Assembly (NCBI RefSeq): GCF_019320115.1
Contig: NC_089587.1
Location: 88,864,939-88,928,938 of the forward strand
Source of the DNA: Miscanthus floridulus
Taxonomy: Eukaryota > Streptophyta > Magnoliopsida > Poales > Poaceae
DNA length: 64,000 nucleotides
Direction of reading: 5' to 3'
The stretch's first letter is position 1, and the number at the start of each line of letters is the position of its first letter. The position numbers and the translations under genes are program-made. Of this stretch, positions 35,901-47,271 are shown piece after piece. The notes below the pieces were generated by a model. That model worked only from the letters and a program-made list of their open reading frames with translations, made no database searches and was not told where the DNA came from.

Positions 35901-36175
35901 CCCACGTTGGGCCTCCTTGATTAGTTGCATGTCCGCCATGAGTCAGATTGGATCATGTCTACAGGCTAGCTAGGCATCACGGTGGGATCTCAGATCTGAT
36001 CAGCATGGGACAAGTTTCTTGGTATGCCGCCGCTGAGGCCGATCAAGATCATCATGCCGTGATGCGTTGTTGAAGGACGCCAGCCACGAGAAGCCAAGTC
36101 ACCGCGATTGACGTTGACGAAGAAAATTCTCATCTGGTTCGCTTGGGATCAGCACGCACAACCCCTAAAAGGGGA
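32930..36175. other. Interior of the LARD-like element, no recognised gene
   Basis: Besides the 68-bp array, 34060-34200 has a loosely repeated GTGCACGTGTAGG block, and 34490-34720 has many GGTCGACGTGG-type words. Open frames there are low-complexity and on both strands. I see no gag, pol or captured gene that I can name. Confidence 0.5.
33461..33820. repeat. 68-bp tandem repeat, 5 units plus a partial one
   Basis: Units start AAGTCCCCGAGC at 33461, 33529, 33597, 33665, 33733 and 33801. Looser copies of AGTCCCCGAGC occur upstream at 33222 and 33354. There are no spacers, so it is not CRISPR. The recurring CTCGGGGACTT on the minus strand resembles the element's polypurine tract. Confidence 0.9.
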
Positions 36176-36193
36176 CCCCTACCTGGCGCACCA
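36176..36193 (-). other. Primer-binding site of the LARD-like element
   Basis: Minus strand TGGTGCGCCAGGTAGGGG, next to the LTR. It differs from the site of element 1 at one position. Confidence 0.7.
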
Positions 36194-36194
36194 C

Positions 36195-36594
36195 TATCGA
36201 TGAAATATGGTTGGCAGTCCACCGAGGGGGGTGCCCGTGGTGGTAGATTGTCGGTAGACGGTGCGTGTAATCAGGAACCAGATGGTGACACAAGGCACAG
36301 AGATAGCGATTTAGACAGGTTCGGGCCGTCTGGTCGACGTAATACCCTACGTCCTGTGTCTTTGGTGTATTGTATTGAGATGTATATAGATTAACCTATC
36401 CTCTAGGGGACCCTTGTCTCTCCTTATATACTCCGAAGAGATAGGGTTACAAGTAAAGTATCCAATTTGGTATTATTACAATATCTAGTACAACTTGTAA
36501 TCTTGATGTGCACGCCTTGATCTTATGGGTCGGGCCACCTTGGATGGTGCGGCCCATGTACCATCTTGTGGTACCTGGGGGTATATCTCCCTAA
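36195..36594 (-). repeat. 5' LTR of the LARD-like element, 400 bp
   Basis: It starts TATCGATGAAATATGG (the usual TG changed to TA) and ends CTCCCTAA where the other copy has CCCCCACA. Both termini have lost the TG...CA consensus, so the copy is not mobile as it stands. Confidence 0.88.
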
Positions 36595-36599
36595 CCTGT

Positions 36600-37956
36600 T
36601 GTGAATACATGTGTCTCCATGCATGACTACTACTGCTACAAGTTCTAGATGTGGCCAGGGATATTTAATCCAATACTCTATGGCCGATGTCTTTTCTAGC
36701 AATTCACCGTCGACACCTACATCAAGATTGAGAGCTCGCATTTAGACTACATGAGGAACAATCAAGATACTTTTAGTGCTGACCTATACCAAGGCCTAGT
36801 GGATAGCATGCATTCGGGTGAAGGATCTACTAAGAAAGTCGAAAGGCATACTGTCCTATCTTCGTCATTCATCGAAGGACCCCATGATATGAGGTGCTGG
36901 TACATGGATGTAATGGCTCTGGTGAGAAAGTATAGTAAACCTGATATCTTCCTCACAATGACGTGCAACTCTAACTAGGATGAGATCAAGAATGAACTTT
37001 ATTCATGCCAAACACCACAGGACCACCCAGATCTTGTCACACGAGTCTTTAGAGCAAAGTTAGAGGCGATGAGAAAAATGTTGATGGAGAAAGACATACT
37101 TGGGAAGGTGAAGACCTATGTATATGTAGTGGAGTTTTAGAAGAGGGGCTTGCCGCATGCACACTTCTTGCCAATAATGGAATGAAAGTACAAACTCACA
37201 TGTCCCGAGCAATATGACGTGATCATCACTGTAGAGCTACCAAACAAGAAAAAGTACCATGAGCTATACAAGATGGTCACAAAGCATATGATGCATGGTC
37301 CTTGTGGGACACTTAATCCATACTGTCCATGCACGGTGGGCCGCGGGTCATTCAAAAACCATTACCCGCACCCATTCTGTGAGGCCACATCACAGGGAAA
37401 GGATTCGTACCCCATCTATCGATGATGCAATGACGGTCATACACAAAAAGTTCAAGGCCATTACCTGGACAATCAATGGGTCATTTCTTACAACCCTTGC
37501 CTACTACGTACATTCAACTACCATATAAATGTTGAGCCCTAATGGAGCATTAAATCAGTAAAGTATCTGTTCAAGTACATATACAAGGGACATGACAGGG
37601 CGTTGGTGGCAATGAGGGAGATCGACAAAGCAGACAAGAAAGGCAACATTGATGAGATCAAGCAGTATAGAGACGCCCGGTGGGTGACACCTCCAGAAGC
37701 ACTGTGGAGTATATATGGCTCTAACTTGAGCAAAAACCATCCACCAGTACAGCAGTTACAGCTTCATCTACCTGACATGCACATGGTGGCATTTCATAAA
37801 TGGAACAAGGTTGAACAGATCATTAATACGCCAGGTGCAGAAGAGTCAATGCTAACAACATACTTCGAGGCAAATAGGATGCATGAGAAAGTTCACCAAA
37901 TCTTGTATTGGGACTTCCCGGAGCATTTTACCTGGCAGTCTGATGGTAAATTCTGA
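36600..37956 (+). pseudogene. Helitron Rep (HUH endonuclease) domain
   Basis: Recognisable segments: GIFNPILYG, LSSSFIEGPHDMRCWYMD and KPDIFLTMTC. The HUH motif is GLPHAHFL, with His at 37156-37158 and 37162-37164. MMHGPCGTLNPYCPC follows, and then the tyrosine pair KYLFKYIYKG (Tyr at 37564 and 37576). These residues nick and join single-stranded DNA during rolling-circle transposition, so the active-site residues survive. Stops in the same frame are TAG, TGA or TAA, most of them one transition from a sense codon (for example before KRGLPHAH). The frame is continuous from the HUH motif to 37956. Confidence 0.88.
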
Positions 37957-39990
37957 CAGAAAAGGAAAAACTCCATTTTCCAAGTTGGCAGAGTCATCTC
38001 AGCCCATCCTGCTAAGGGAGAAAGCTACTTTCTTCATGTTCTCTTAAACAATGTTGATGGCGTGCTACCGCATATGAACACCTTAGGATGGTTGATGACG
38101 TGCTACTGCCTTTGTTCCATGAAGTTGTAGAAAGGAGGGGTCTAATCAAGAAAGACAATACACTGGATGAATGTCTAAGTGAAGCTACTTTCTTTTAGAT
38201 GCCTTCCTCTCTACGAAGGCTATTTGCAACAATATTGGTATTCTGCGAGCCAAATGATGTGATATGGTTGTGGAAAAACACTATGATACAATGTCAGAGG
38301 ACTACAGTCGCAATAATCCATCCCCAGATCTGGTGCAACAGATGGTTTTGATAGACATTAGAAACATGCTGCAGTCTATGGGGAAGGACATAAGGTCATT
38401 TCCTCTTCTAGATATTGATCACTCATATGACGATGCTAGCCATATTCCTCGTGAGATATTTGAGGAAGCTAGCATCAAGCAGAATCCCAAAGATGTGCTA
38501 TTGTGCGACTCACTAAATGTCAAGCAAATAATGGTCATTGTCTATAGCAAACAAGGTGGGCTGTTCTTTGTGGATGGACCTGGTGGGACGGGAAAGACCT
38601 TTTTGTATAGGGCACTTCTCGCAAAACTACGTAGCCAGGACAAGCTTGCCGTGGATATAGCTACATCTAGAGCCACAACATCCATAATGCCAGGCAAGAG
38701 GACGGCCCACTTGTGTTTCAAGATACCCCTCACTGTTGAAGAGGGTGGTTGTTGTAGCTTCACAAAACAGAGTGGTACTGCCAAGTTGCTACAGCAAGCA
38801 GCTTTGATAATTTGGGACGAGACATCTATGACAAAGAGGCAAAATGTGGAAGCACTAGACAACAACCAATGGGACATAATGGGCTAGTCAGACCTACCAT
38901 TTGGTGGGAAGACTGTTGTCCTTGGTGGGGATTTCAGATAGGTCCTCCCTGTTGTGCGGAAATGATCCATGTCTCAAATAGTCGGTACTTCTCTATGAAG
39001 GTCGTATCTTTGGGAATCAAGCCTGTCTGCAACATGAGGGCTCAGAGTGACCCATAGTTTGTAGATTATCTATTGCGCATTGGTGGTGGAACGAAAGAGG
39101 TTAACGAAGATGGCAATTTACGTATTCTAGATGAGATCTGTGTCTCGTACTCTGGCGATGCCGAGAAAGATCTTCATAGATTGATCAGCATCATCTTTCT
39201 AGATCTAAATGCAAACATGGTAGACAAAGACTACATTACCACCAGAGTGATTTTATCTACACGTAATGATTGGGTTGACATGATCAATATGAAAATGATT
39301 GATATGTTCTTGGGCGGTGAGACGGTGTATCATAGTTTTGACTCCGTGGTAGATGATCCACATAACTACTATCCATCAGAGTTCCTTAATAGTCTAACCC
39401 CTAGTGGGCTGCCTCCACACATCTTGAAGCTCAAGCTCAGGTGTCTTGTCATATTGCTTAGGAATATTGACCCTGCCAATGGGCTATGCAATGGTATAAG
39501 GATGGTGGTGCGGGGGTTCCAAAGAAATACAATTGATGCGAAAATCGCGGTGGGGCAGCATGCTGGGAAGCGGGTATTCCTTCCTCGAATACCGCTATGC
39601 TTGTTCGATGATGAGATGTTCCCGTTCTAGTTTAAGAGGAAGCAGTTTCCTATCAGGCTAAGCTTTGCCATGATGGTCAACAAGTCATAGGGCCAAACTA
39701 TCCCAAACGTGGGTGTGTACCTGCCCACACCGGTGTTCTTTCACGGTCAGTTGTACGTTGCGATGTCTAGAGCCACATCAAGAACAAATATTAAGATCCT
39801 TTCCCTCCCACCTGATGCGGATGCATAGGAGGAGGAGGAGGCCAAAAAGATAGAGAAGAAAAATGCTAAAAAGAATGCCAAGGAAAAAAAATAAGAATGC
39901 GTCAAATAAAAAAGATAAGGATAAGAAGACCACAATAGTGGATGGAACTTTCACAAAGAATATTGTATTTAAGGAGGTTCTAATGCCATA
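37957..39990 (+). pseudogene. Helitron Pif1-type helicase domain
   Basis: A linker with frameshifts (37957-38263) leads to an open segment (38264-38887). It has Walker A GPGGTGKT at 38576-38599 and Walker B-like IIWDET at about 38809. After a broken part, 39073-39630 is open again (LILST-type motif as VILSTRND, then NGLCNGIRMVV). The end has GQTIPNVGVYLPTPVFFHGQ, the VAMSRATS motif near 39757 and a final TKNIVFKEVL before about 39990. It would unwind DNA during transposition. The gene is dead through frameshifts and stops. Confidence 0.88.
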
Positions 39991-40126
39991 GGCAAGGTAA
40001 CAGAACATTACTAACACATACAATGCATTTTTTATTCAATTAAATATTGCACAAATAGTATCTCACTAACGCGATGTCAGTGCCATGGACGCGGCGATCG
40101 CTCGAACATCGACATCCACCGATAGC

Positions 40127-40240
40127 AAGCCAGCGAGTGTCATAATGGACATACACAAGATCAGGAGGAACAACAAGGTATGGACAGACCCTGATGAATT
40201 CCGTCCGAAGCAGTTCCTCACGGGTGGCGCGACGGACGCT
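40127..40240 (+). pseudogene. Cytochrome P450 fragment
   Basis: The translated segment NKVWTDPDEFRPKQFL fits the P450 'PERF' region (PxxFxPxxF) that follows the K-helix; the usual Arg of the motif is Gln here. Only about 35 codons are recognisable, directly downstream of the Helitron helicase and on its strand, as expected for a Helitron-captured exon piece. The heme-binding Cys region is absent. The assignment rests on one short motif. Confidence 0.45.
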
Positions 40241-40345
40241 ACTAGCACTCCCGTACGAAATAGTCATCGAGATCGCCGAGCTTGTCGCCGTGACCTCGCC
40301 ACACCCGATGGAGAACCTCTATAGCCTCCATGGCATGTATGTGTT
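40236..40345 (+). pseudogene. F-box-like gene fragment
   Basis: LALPYEIVIEIAELVA, followed by TSPHPMENLYSLHGMY, resembles the N-terminal F-box of a grass F-box family (LP..IV..I...V, then P..L.SL). It overlaps the end of the P450 fragment in another frame. A possible further exon starts after an AG near 40420. If real, it is a second captured fragment. Evidence is one short match from memory. Confidence 0.35.
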
Positions 40346-40634
40346 CATAGTCCACCCAAGCATGAGTCACATTACTTACACATTTAATTTGTCTACCTAT
40401 ACCGTGTGTGTGTCTTTGCAGTTGCCAGACCATGCGCACGACGTGCATGGAGCACGTCGTCAGGAGCCACGTAGTGCTAGAGAGGGAGGAATCCATGAGG
40501 TGGTCATAGATGCTTATATTAAACTGTTGAAGTCCTAGGAGGGTTTGAAAAAGAGGCCAGGAGGTATAGTCTATCTTGAAACTGCGTGCTTAGTTGCAAT
40601 CATGAAGCGGGATGGAGAACAGGATGAGACCATT

Positions 40635-41919
40635 TGTCGGTACAGAAAGTGACCAACTAGTGAATATTTATAGGTTTGCCATACATTTTGATTGGAGGTG
40701 GCCTAGCACTCAATGACACAGGGTTTATACTAGTTCAGGCAATGTGCCCTACGTCCAGTTTGAGTTGGTCGATGACTTTATTCCTGAGCCTAGGTGCTCA
40801 AAGTCTGCAGTGGGGTTACAAACGAGAAGGAGAAAGATAGGGTGTATGAGAGGTCCGATCGGCTCCGGTCGAAAGGGTCGACAGCAATAGGAGCTCTACT
40901 ATGAGCTAAGTGTTCAAGCGTGTGCTTGAGATCCAAACCTAGTGGTTCTGTGGTTGTGAGCTAGTGAACTTGATCGATCTAATGAATCTGAAGGGACTGA
41001 GCTTGAATCAACTTGGGTTCACCTTTTTTCTTTTTTATTGGGAGAGAGCACATCCCCTTTTATAGATGAAGGGGGTGGCATTACAAGTGAGAGGGAGAGA
41101 GTACGAATGCTTCTAAGCCTAAGCCTTGTTGCCCACATCGACAGACGTAGGATAATGATAGGCGCCCACAACACTGTTGATGTCACTGTAGAATGTCAGA
41201 TGCATGTGGCGTCATCTTGTTCGGGTATGGCAGATATCGATATCTGCTATACTGTTGATGCCTAGTGGCATGTGAGGGGTTTTCACCATGTTTACTTGGT
41301 AGGGTAATTCCAGCGCCCACAATACTATCGATGCCCAGGAGCATGTGGGGAGCCTTACCGTATGGGAGTCAACGGCGCCCACAACACTATAGAGGGAAAT
41401 GTCGGCGCCTACAATACTATTCATGTCAGGGCGGTTATGGAGCACTATTTCATGCAGGGTATGGTCCCTGGTACAGTGGTTTTGACTTGTGATCCTTGCC
41501 TTGCCTTTCTCCGCACGTCTTCTGGTCCCTATCGAGCGGGTGTCCCCAGTCGGATGGCTCTAGTTGGCTCTGAGTGCACCGATCAGAGAAGAGCGATGAG
41601 CAGGGTTTCTGCGAACCCCCGGTCAGAGATGTGGGGTCAGAGTCGAAAGTAGTGCTTGGGTCAGGCCTTGCGATCGGAGAGGCCGCCCAGAGGCAGCTGG
41701 AGTCTGAAGTGAGCGCTTCGGTTGGAGAGGTGGGCCGAAGTAGTCAATGAGTGGGTGATATTCCCCTTTTGGCCAGACCTCCCGGTCGGTGACTGGACCG
41801 CCCTTTTGGCCCGTTGTTTCAAACTCTTGGGCCAACACATGAGTTGCATGCTGTCTGCTTGGGCTGAGCTTTGGCGTGGAAGCCGGTCCTCGAGGGACCC
41901 CAAGTTTATGAACCTGACA
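40635..41919 (-). repeat. 3' LTR of element 2, 1285 bp
   Basis: It runs from TGTCGGTACAGAAAG to AACCTGACA, followed by the polypurine tract GGAGCCCCCGAG (plus-strand view, 41920-41931). Its minus-strand TATA box is at 41058-41065, which places R-U5 at about 40635-41030. Confidence 0.88.
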
Positions 41920-41981
41920 GGAGCCCCCGAGCCCTCGGGTGATTTGGGCAGAATTGTCCAGGGGATCTTTATCTTGATGGC

Positions 41982-42001
41982 GGGTGCGCGCAAGCGCACC
42001 C
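41982..42001 (+). other. Conserved 8-bp stem with GNRA-type loop (element 2)
   Basis: GGGTGCGC, loop GCAA, GCGCACCC. It has the same stem and position as 1393-1412 in element 1, where the loop is GCGA. Confidence 0.6.
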
Positions 42002-42268
42002 ACGGTGTAGCCCCTAAGCCCCCGGGTGGTTCAGGCAGAACCGTCTAGGGGGTGTTTGGTAGCGGGCGTGTGTGTGTGTTTTTAGTTGAGACGGTGTTGT
42101 CAACCAGGGCGTCGTTGTGCAGCCATGGTTTTTTAGTTGTTTTAGAGATTTAGGTGAGATGGAGTCTATGGATCCTAGCGTCGATGCGCGCCATAGGATC
42201 GGGTGAGATAGTTAGTTTAGTTAGTTTGGGATCAGGCGAGCTAGAGCTCGTAGATCCTGATGGGGTCA

Positions 42269-42710
42269 GATCAGGGTCGCAGACCAAGGTGTTTGGAGCG
42301 TAGTCAGAAGCGTAGCCGGATGGGGCAAGATCAGGGTCGTAGACCTGGGCGTTTGGAGCGCAGTCGGAAGTGTAGCCGGATAGGGCAAGATCAGGGTTGT
42401 AGACCCAGGTGTTTGGAGTGCAGCCAGAAGCATAGCCGAATGGGGTGAGATCAGGGTCGTAGACCTGGGCGTTTAGAGCGTAGTTAGAAGTATAGCTGGA
42501 TGGGGTGAGATCGGGGTCGTAGACCTAGGCGTTTGGAGCTCAGTCAGAAGCATAGACGGATGGAACAAGATCGAGGTCATAGACCTGAGCATTTGGAGCG
42601 TTGTCGGAAGCGTAGCCGGATGGGGTGAGATCGAGGTCGCAGACCCGGGCGTTGGGAGCGTAGTCGGAAGCATAGCCGGATGGGGTGAGTTTGGGGTCGT
42701 AGACCTAGGC
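42269..42710. repeat. 60-bp tandem repeat, 7 units plus a partial one
   Basis: Units start at 42269 and every 60 bp to 42689, around GATCAGGGTCGTAGACC ... TAGCCGGATGGGG. Units differ by a few substitutions and no indels. It lies between the 3' LTR and the antisense promoter region, where element 1 has its accessory gene. Confidence 0.92.
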
Positions 42711-44607
42711 TTTTTGAGCCCCCGAGCTTTGTTGGGCCTTAGTAGGGGTCGGTGTGAGTTGTGTGCATTACCCCATCCTCGGTTCCTCACAACCAGAGGG
42801 GCTGAGTTTTGTCGCTTGTCCCGATCGCTCGGGCTCTAGTGACGCGCTCGGTGAGTTCGCTAACGGGTATGATTGAGCGGAATTCGGGTCCATTGTTCAT
42901 GACGAGGTCGACATATCCCTCTTGTGACATTCCACTGCTCCTTTATCTGCAACCCGGCAGATGCATGGGTCATTCTAGAGACTGACCCGGATGGCCTAAC
43001 GGCCTCCCCTCAATGGAGATTCTGTGGGCTTGGCGTGAGGTTTAGGATCGAACAAGAAGGTTGAGATAACCCTGTCTAGTAGACTAGGCAAGGGCCACAT
43101 GGGGCTCATCTATGTTTTTCTCCCCTAGCTCTGTTGGTTGCTCATGTCGAATGAGGCAACCGCCACTTCGTGACACAACACGGAGCATTGTGATGCATTT
43201 CGCTGGACGTGCGATGCTTAGTTCCTAAGCCTTGGGTGGTTTAGGGCCTGAATCATCTAGGAGGCATGGGCATATGGAATGAATCTGTGTATGGATGTAT
43301 GAGATGATTTATAAAGAAATAGAGGGGGTTGGTAGTTTTTACCTTGATGACTCGAGTGACGGGGTTTGGAGAGCTCTAGTTAGAAATGTCCGACTGGGAC
43401 CCATGCTCGTCATTCGTGACGGAGCTAGCATGGCCTATATGGGGCATCCCTTTGCTCCTTACCTGTCTCTCAGTGTTTATCTTGGGCGTTTCAATCGACT
43501 CAGGGGGACCTGATGGTCTCTCCCGGTGGAGATTTTGTTTTGGGCCTTTCTAGGTCTAGCCTAGGGAAGCAGGGAGCCACCCATGTGCGGTGGCGCTTTG
43601 GTTCTTGTACCAGGCGCATGGTAGTGGTTGGTCGTTTGGTAGTGGTGGGCCATGCCTAGGCCATGTCCTATCTGATCAGGAGCCATTCCGTCGAGCAGGG
43701 CACGTCTCATCGGTCAGGGCGCGTCTTATTTGCATTAAATGGAAAAGAGAGAGTTTCTTGCTCCACCATTTTGCCATCCCCGACCGGCACATCCTTCCCT
43801 AACTATTGTTCCCTTTTCCATAAATAGGGGGAGGGAGACGGCTCTCCGTTGTAGTCCTTTGCCTATTCTCCAACTACTGTCTCTCCTCCTTCTTCCTCCT
43901 CACCGAGAGTGCCTGTATGCTGCGGTGGTTCCTAAGTGAGAGAGATGGAAAGCGACGGGGAGGACTTATAGATCCTTTCATGAATCCAGAGCATGATGTT
44001 AAGTTGGAGGCTACCTAGGGTGGTGCTGGCCATCGTTGCTTGAGAAGGGGCAGCTTCCGCCGAAGGGGGTGGCGTGCTGGATTCGTCTGTGAGGCCTTCT
44101 TCGGGATGGAGCCGTATGCAGAGGGGAAGTTGCCTAGGGTCGTGCTGGTGGAGGGTTCCATGCCTACAGCTGCTCAGGTTGGTCAGTTCATAAAGTTTGA
44201 TGAGATCTCTTCCAGCCATGGTGGCCATACTTCGGTGGCGTCGTTCCTACCCAGGAGCTGCCTTGACTGCATGAGAAGGTCTAGAGCCCCATGCTCTTCT
44301 GCTGAGCATCTATGGGTGTGGCATCTTTGAGGTACCCATTGTGCTCGCCAAAGCCGAGGGAATGGAACCGAGCGATGGCCGTAGTAGTATTTGGAATGGA
44401 AGTAGTTTTTTCGCAAAAAAATGAAATAGTTGAGTTCGTGGGTGGGCCCCTGTGTGAACAGTTTTTGTATCAATAAACACATCAGTCCTGTTCTTTCTGA
44501 TAGAATCACTATCCGTTCCTTTGTTTTATCCTGGCGTAGCTATTGTTCTTGTCCTTTCTTTTTCGCACCTGCCCGTTAGTTCCATAGGCTGTAGCTTTTT
44601 TAAGAAC
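42711..44607 (+). other. Spacer of element 2 with antisense promoter-like region
   Basis: 42715 onward aligns with 5760 onward in element 1. At 43819-43830 CATAAATAGGGG precedes a CT-rich leader and GCGGTGGTTCCTAAGTGAG, matching 6987-7105 of element 1. Downstream (about 43990-44410) is a broken counterpart of element 1's small plus-strand frame, ending near AEGMEPSDGRSS. I would not call a working gene here. Confidence 0.5.
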
Positions 44608-44889
44608 CTAGGCATGGCCCGCGGGGCTCGGCTGCTCGTAACCGTAGGTCATGGCGGGGTGTGTTTGGTTAGGAGTGAGAACAAAGTTGCGTAGGACAGT
44701 TAAAGGAAAAGAAATGTGCTGCCATTCGGGGACAAATTTGTTTACCACGTGATAATAAAAAATAGAGGTAATATTCGGTATTATACCCTTATGTAGCCCC
44801 TGAGCGACCTCGACTAAAACTGTTCGGGCCAGGGTGCTTTTCAAGAGTAAGCGTTGACTAAAAAAGTGGTAATACCAATTTTTAGGGGA

Positions 44890-45880
44890 AAACGACATAG
44901 TTGTTCAATGTTCCAAGTGTTGGTGAGAGCGTTGCCGTTGTCGTCCTCCAGTCGGTAGGTGCCCGGTCAGATTACTTCAGTCACCATATAGAGTCCTTCC
45001 CATGGTGGAGAGAGTTTGTGTTTTCCTTTGTTGATTGGGTACTCTAGAGTACAAGGTCACCGACTTTGAGGATTCTCCCCCTGATCCATCTTTTGTGGTA
45101 CATGCGGAGAGTTTGCTTATAGCGAGTGGAGCAGATGATAGTCATCTCGCGGGCTTCCTCAGCGGGTCAACTGCGTCTTGCTAAGCCTCCGCGGCTCGGT
45201 CACGGTCGAAAGCCTTCACTCTTGGGGCTCCATGGTTGAGGTCGGAGGGCAGCACTGCCTCAGCTCCATAAGCTAGGAAGAAAGGTGTGAACCTTATGGA
45301 TCGATTTGGGGTCGTTCTCAGGCTCCAGAGGATTGCTGGAACCTTTGCCACCCATCATCCGGTGTATTTGTTGAGTTTGTCAAAGATGCATGACTTGAGT
45401 CCTTGGAGGACCATGCCATTGGCGCGCTCTACCTGACCATTGGTTCATGGATGTCTGACTGAGGTCTAGTTGATCCTGATGCCATATCCATCACTAAAGT
45501 CTAGGAACTTCTTTCTAGTGAAGTTGGCTCTGTGGTTAGTGATGATATAGTTAGGAACGCCGAACCGGTAGATAATGTCGAGGAAGAATTTGACCACCTC
45601 TTCTGAGCAGATGTTGGTGATGGGCTTGGCCTCTATCCACCTGGTGAACTTGTCGACTGCTATGAGTAGGTGAGTGAAACCGCCTGGGCCCTTTTTGAGG
45701 TGTCCCACCATGTTGAGGCCCCAGACCGTGAATGGCCAGGTGATGGGGATGGTTTGGAGCTCTTGTGCCGGCAAATGTGTTTGTCGAGCATAGAACTGGC
45801 ATCCTTCACATCTACGGACGACCTCCTCTGCATATCGTAGCGCGGTGGGCTAGTAAAAACGTTGACAAAAGGTTTTTCTA
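44890..45880 (-). pseudogene. Integrase of element 2, catalytic aspartates lost
   Basis: The best preserved part (45774-45466) aligns with the element 1 integrase: PITWPFTVWGLNMVG and VPNYIITNHRANFTRKKF. Both catalytic Asp codons have become Asn (GAC to AAC; 45712-45714 and 45535-45537), on top of several stops. The C-terminal block (PPWEG, TYRLED, NTWNIEQL) can be followed to about 44890. The protein would be inactive even if translated. Confidence 0.8.
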
Positions 45881-46398
45881 ACCAGCGACCTTAGGGCCGT
45901 GTGATGTCCGCAAATCTTGGCGTGGACCTAGAGGAGGAGCTGCTTCCCCCAGTCGGTGGGGACACACTTCATGAGCACTCCTGACAAACTTTGTTTGCAG
46001 AGCTCGTCACCGAGCGCAACGAAGGTCTTGGCATGTCAAGTGATTAGTCAGGCTTTGGTCCTTTCTGGCGGGAGAACCTCCTCGAGGACGTAGGCGAGTA
46101 GCGGCGCTCGCTAGTTGGTTTGATCGAGTGCCAATACAGCGACGTCGGTGGGTGACGCTGTCATGGAGGTATTGGGATTGGAGCCCCCGAGCGCTGGCTT
46201 AGCGCTGGGGTCAGAGCCCCGGGGTGCTAGCCTGGCATCGAGGTGAGTCTAGGTTGGACCTTCTAGGACACGAGCGAATGGCTCGTGGTGGTCGTTGATG
46301 AATATCCCGCTTGGGGACGGGTCTCTCCTAGACACCAATTTTGCGAGAAAATCAGCGGCATCGTTATCCTTTCGGGAGACATGGTGCAGGTTGATCCC

Positions 46399-47028
46399 CT
46401 AGAATTTGTCCTCGAGCTTGCGCACCTCCTGGCAGTATGCTGCCATGAGGGGGATTTTGTAGGAGGATTCGTTCATGACTTGATCAACAACCAACTTCGA
46501 GTCACCGCGAATGTAGAGTTGCATAGCGCCGAGCTCGATGGCGATGCGCAATTCGTTGATGAGGGCCTCATATTCTGCAGCATTGTTTGAGGCCAAAAAA
46601 TGGAGGCGAATGGCGTAGCAAAGTCTACTCCCTTTTGGGGAGATTAGAACCACTCTAGCCCCCGAGCCGAGCGCCATTATGGACCTATCGAAGTACATTG
46701 TCCAGTACTCGTGGGTGACGTCCGGGGTCGATAGCTGGACCTCCGTCCATTCGGCGACAAAATTCGCAAGAGCCTGAGACTTAATAGCGGTACAAGGGGT
46801 ATACCTGATGTCATGGCCCATGAGTTCGAGTACCCACTTGGATACTTGCCCCATGGCATCGCAGTTGCGGATGATGTCTTCGAGCGGGTACGAAGTAACG
46901 ACCGCGACATCGTGGTCGATGAAGTAGTGTAGGAGCTTCCTGGTCGCCATTAGCACGATGTATAGGAGTTTCTGCACCTGGGGGCACCGGACCTTGGGGT
47001 TGGTAAGTACCTCTCCGACGAAGTACAT
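46399..47028 (-). pseudogene. RT connection and RNase H of element 2
   Basis: Open for 209 codons: MYFVGEVLTNPKVRCPQ, ALANFVAEWTEVQ, the RNase H start EYWTMYFDRS, NNAAEYEALINELRIAIEL and IRGDSKLVVDQVMNESS. Element 1 has TAG at two positions just after RGDS where this copy has sense codons (AAG and CAA). Confidence 0.82.
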
Positions 47029-47271
47029 GGGTCGCTATACCTTGAGCTGGTGTCCCGGCTCCTCCATTTCGATGACCAAGATGGCGTTCACCACATGGTT
47101 GCCTACCACGATGTATAGGAGGAGGGGTTCTCCTTATTTGGGAGCGACGAGGATTGGGGCCGATGTCAGAGATGCTTTGAGGCTTTTGAGAGCCTGCTAG
47201 GCTTCCTCAGTCCAGATGAAGGTGATCGTCCTTTTGAGGAGCTTGTAGAGTGGCATCCTCCATTCACCGAG

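Larger units (their letters stand above)
32530..36594 (-). mobile_element. Non-coding LTR element (LARD-like) inside the Helitron
   Basis: Two 400-bp LTRs (32530-32929 and 36195-36594) flank 3.3 kb with no gag or pol. The primer-binding site at 36176-36193 and the purine-rich stretch right of 32929 put it on the minus strand. The primer-binding site matches that of element 1 in 17 of 18 positions, so mobilisation in trans by a Tat-type element is plausible. The interior holds a 68-bp tandem array and GC-rich stretches without recognisable genes. I found no matching 5-bp duplication (GTCTC left, CCTGT right), and the right LTR's terminal bases are altered. Confidence 0.8.
29590..40560 (+). mobile_element. 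Decayed Helitron with RepHel gene (ends not found)
   Basis: Plus-strand coding shows, in order, a basic repeat-containing N-terminus, the Helitron-like N domain, a Rep domain with HUH motif and tyrosine pair, and a Pif1-type helicase, which together define an autonomous Helitron. It is interrupted at 32530-36594 by an LTR element. Short P450-like and F-box-like fragments follow the gene on the same strand. I could not place the 5' TC end or the 3' CTRR hairpin end; the given limits are those of recognisable content. Confidence 0.8.

Noticed and set aside
32525..36599. Target duplication for the LARD-like element
   Set aside because: The flanking 5-mers GTCTC and CCTGT do not match, and shifting the ends by a few bases did not help.
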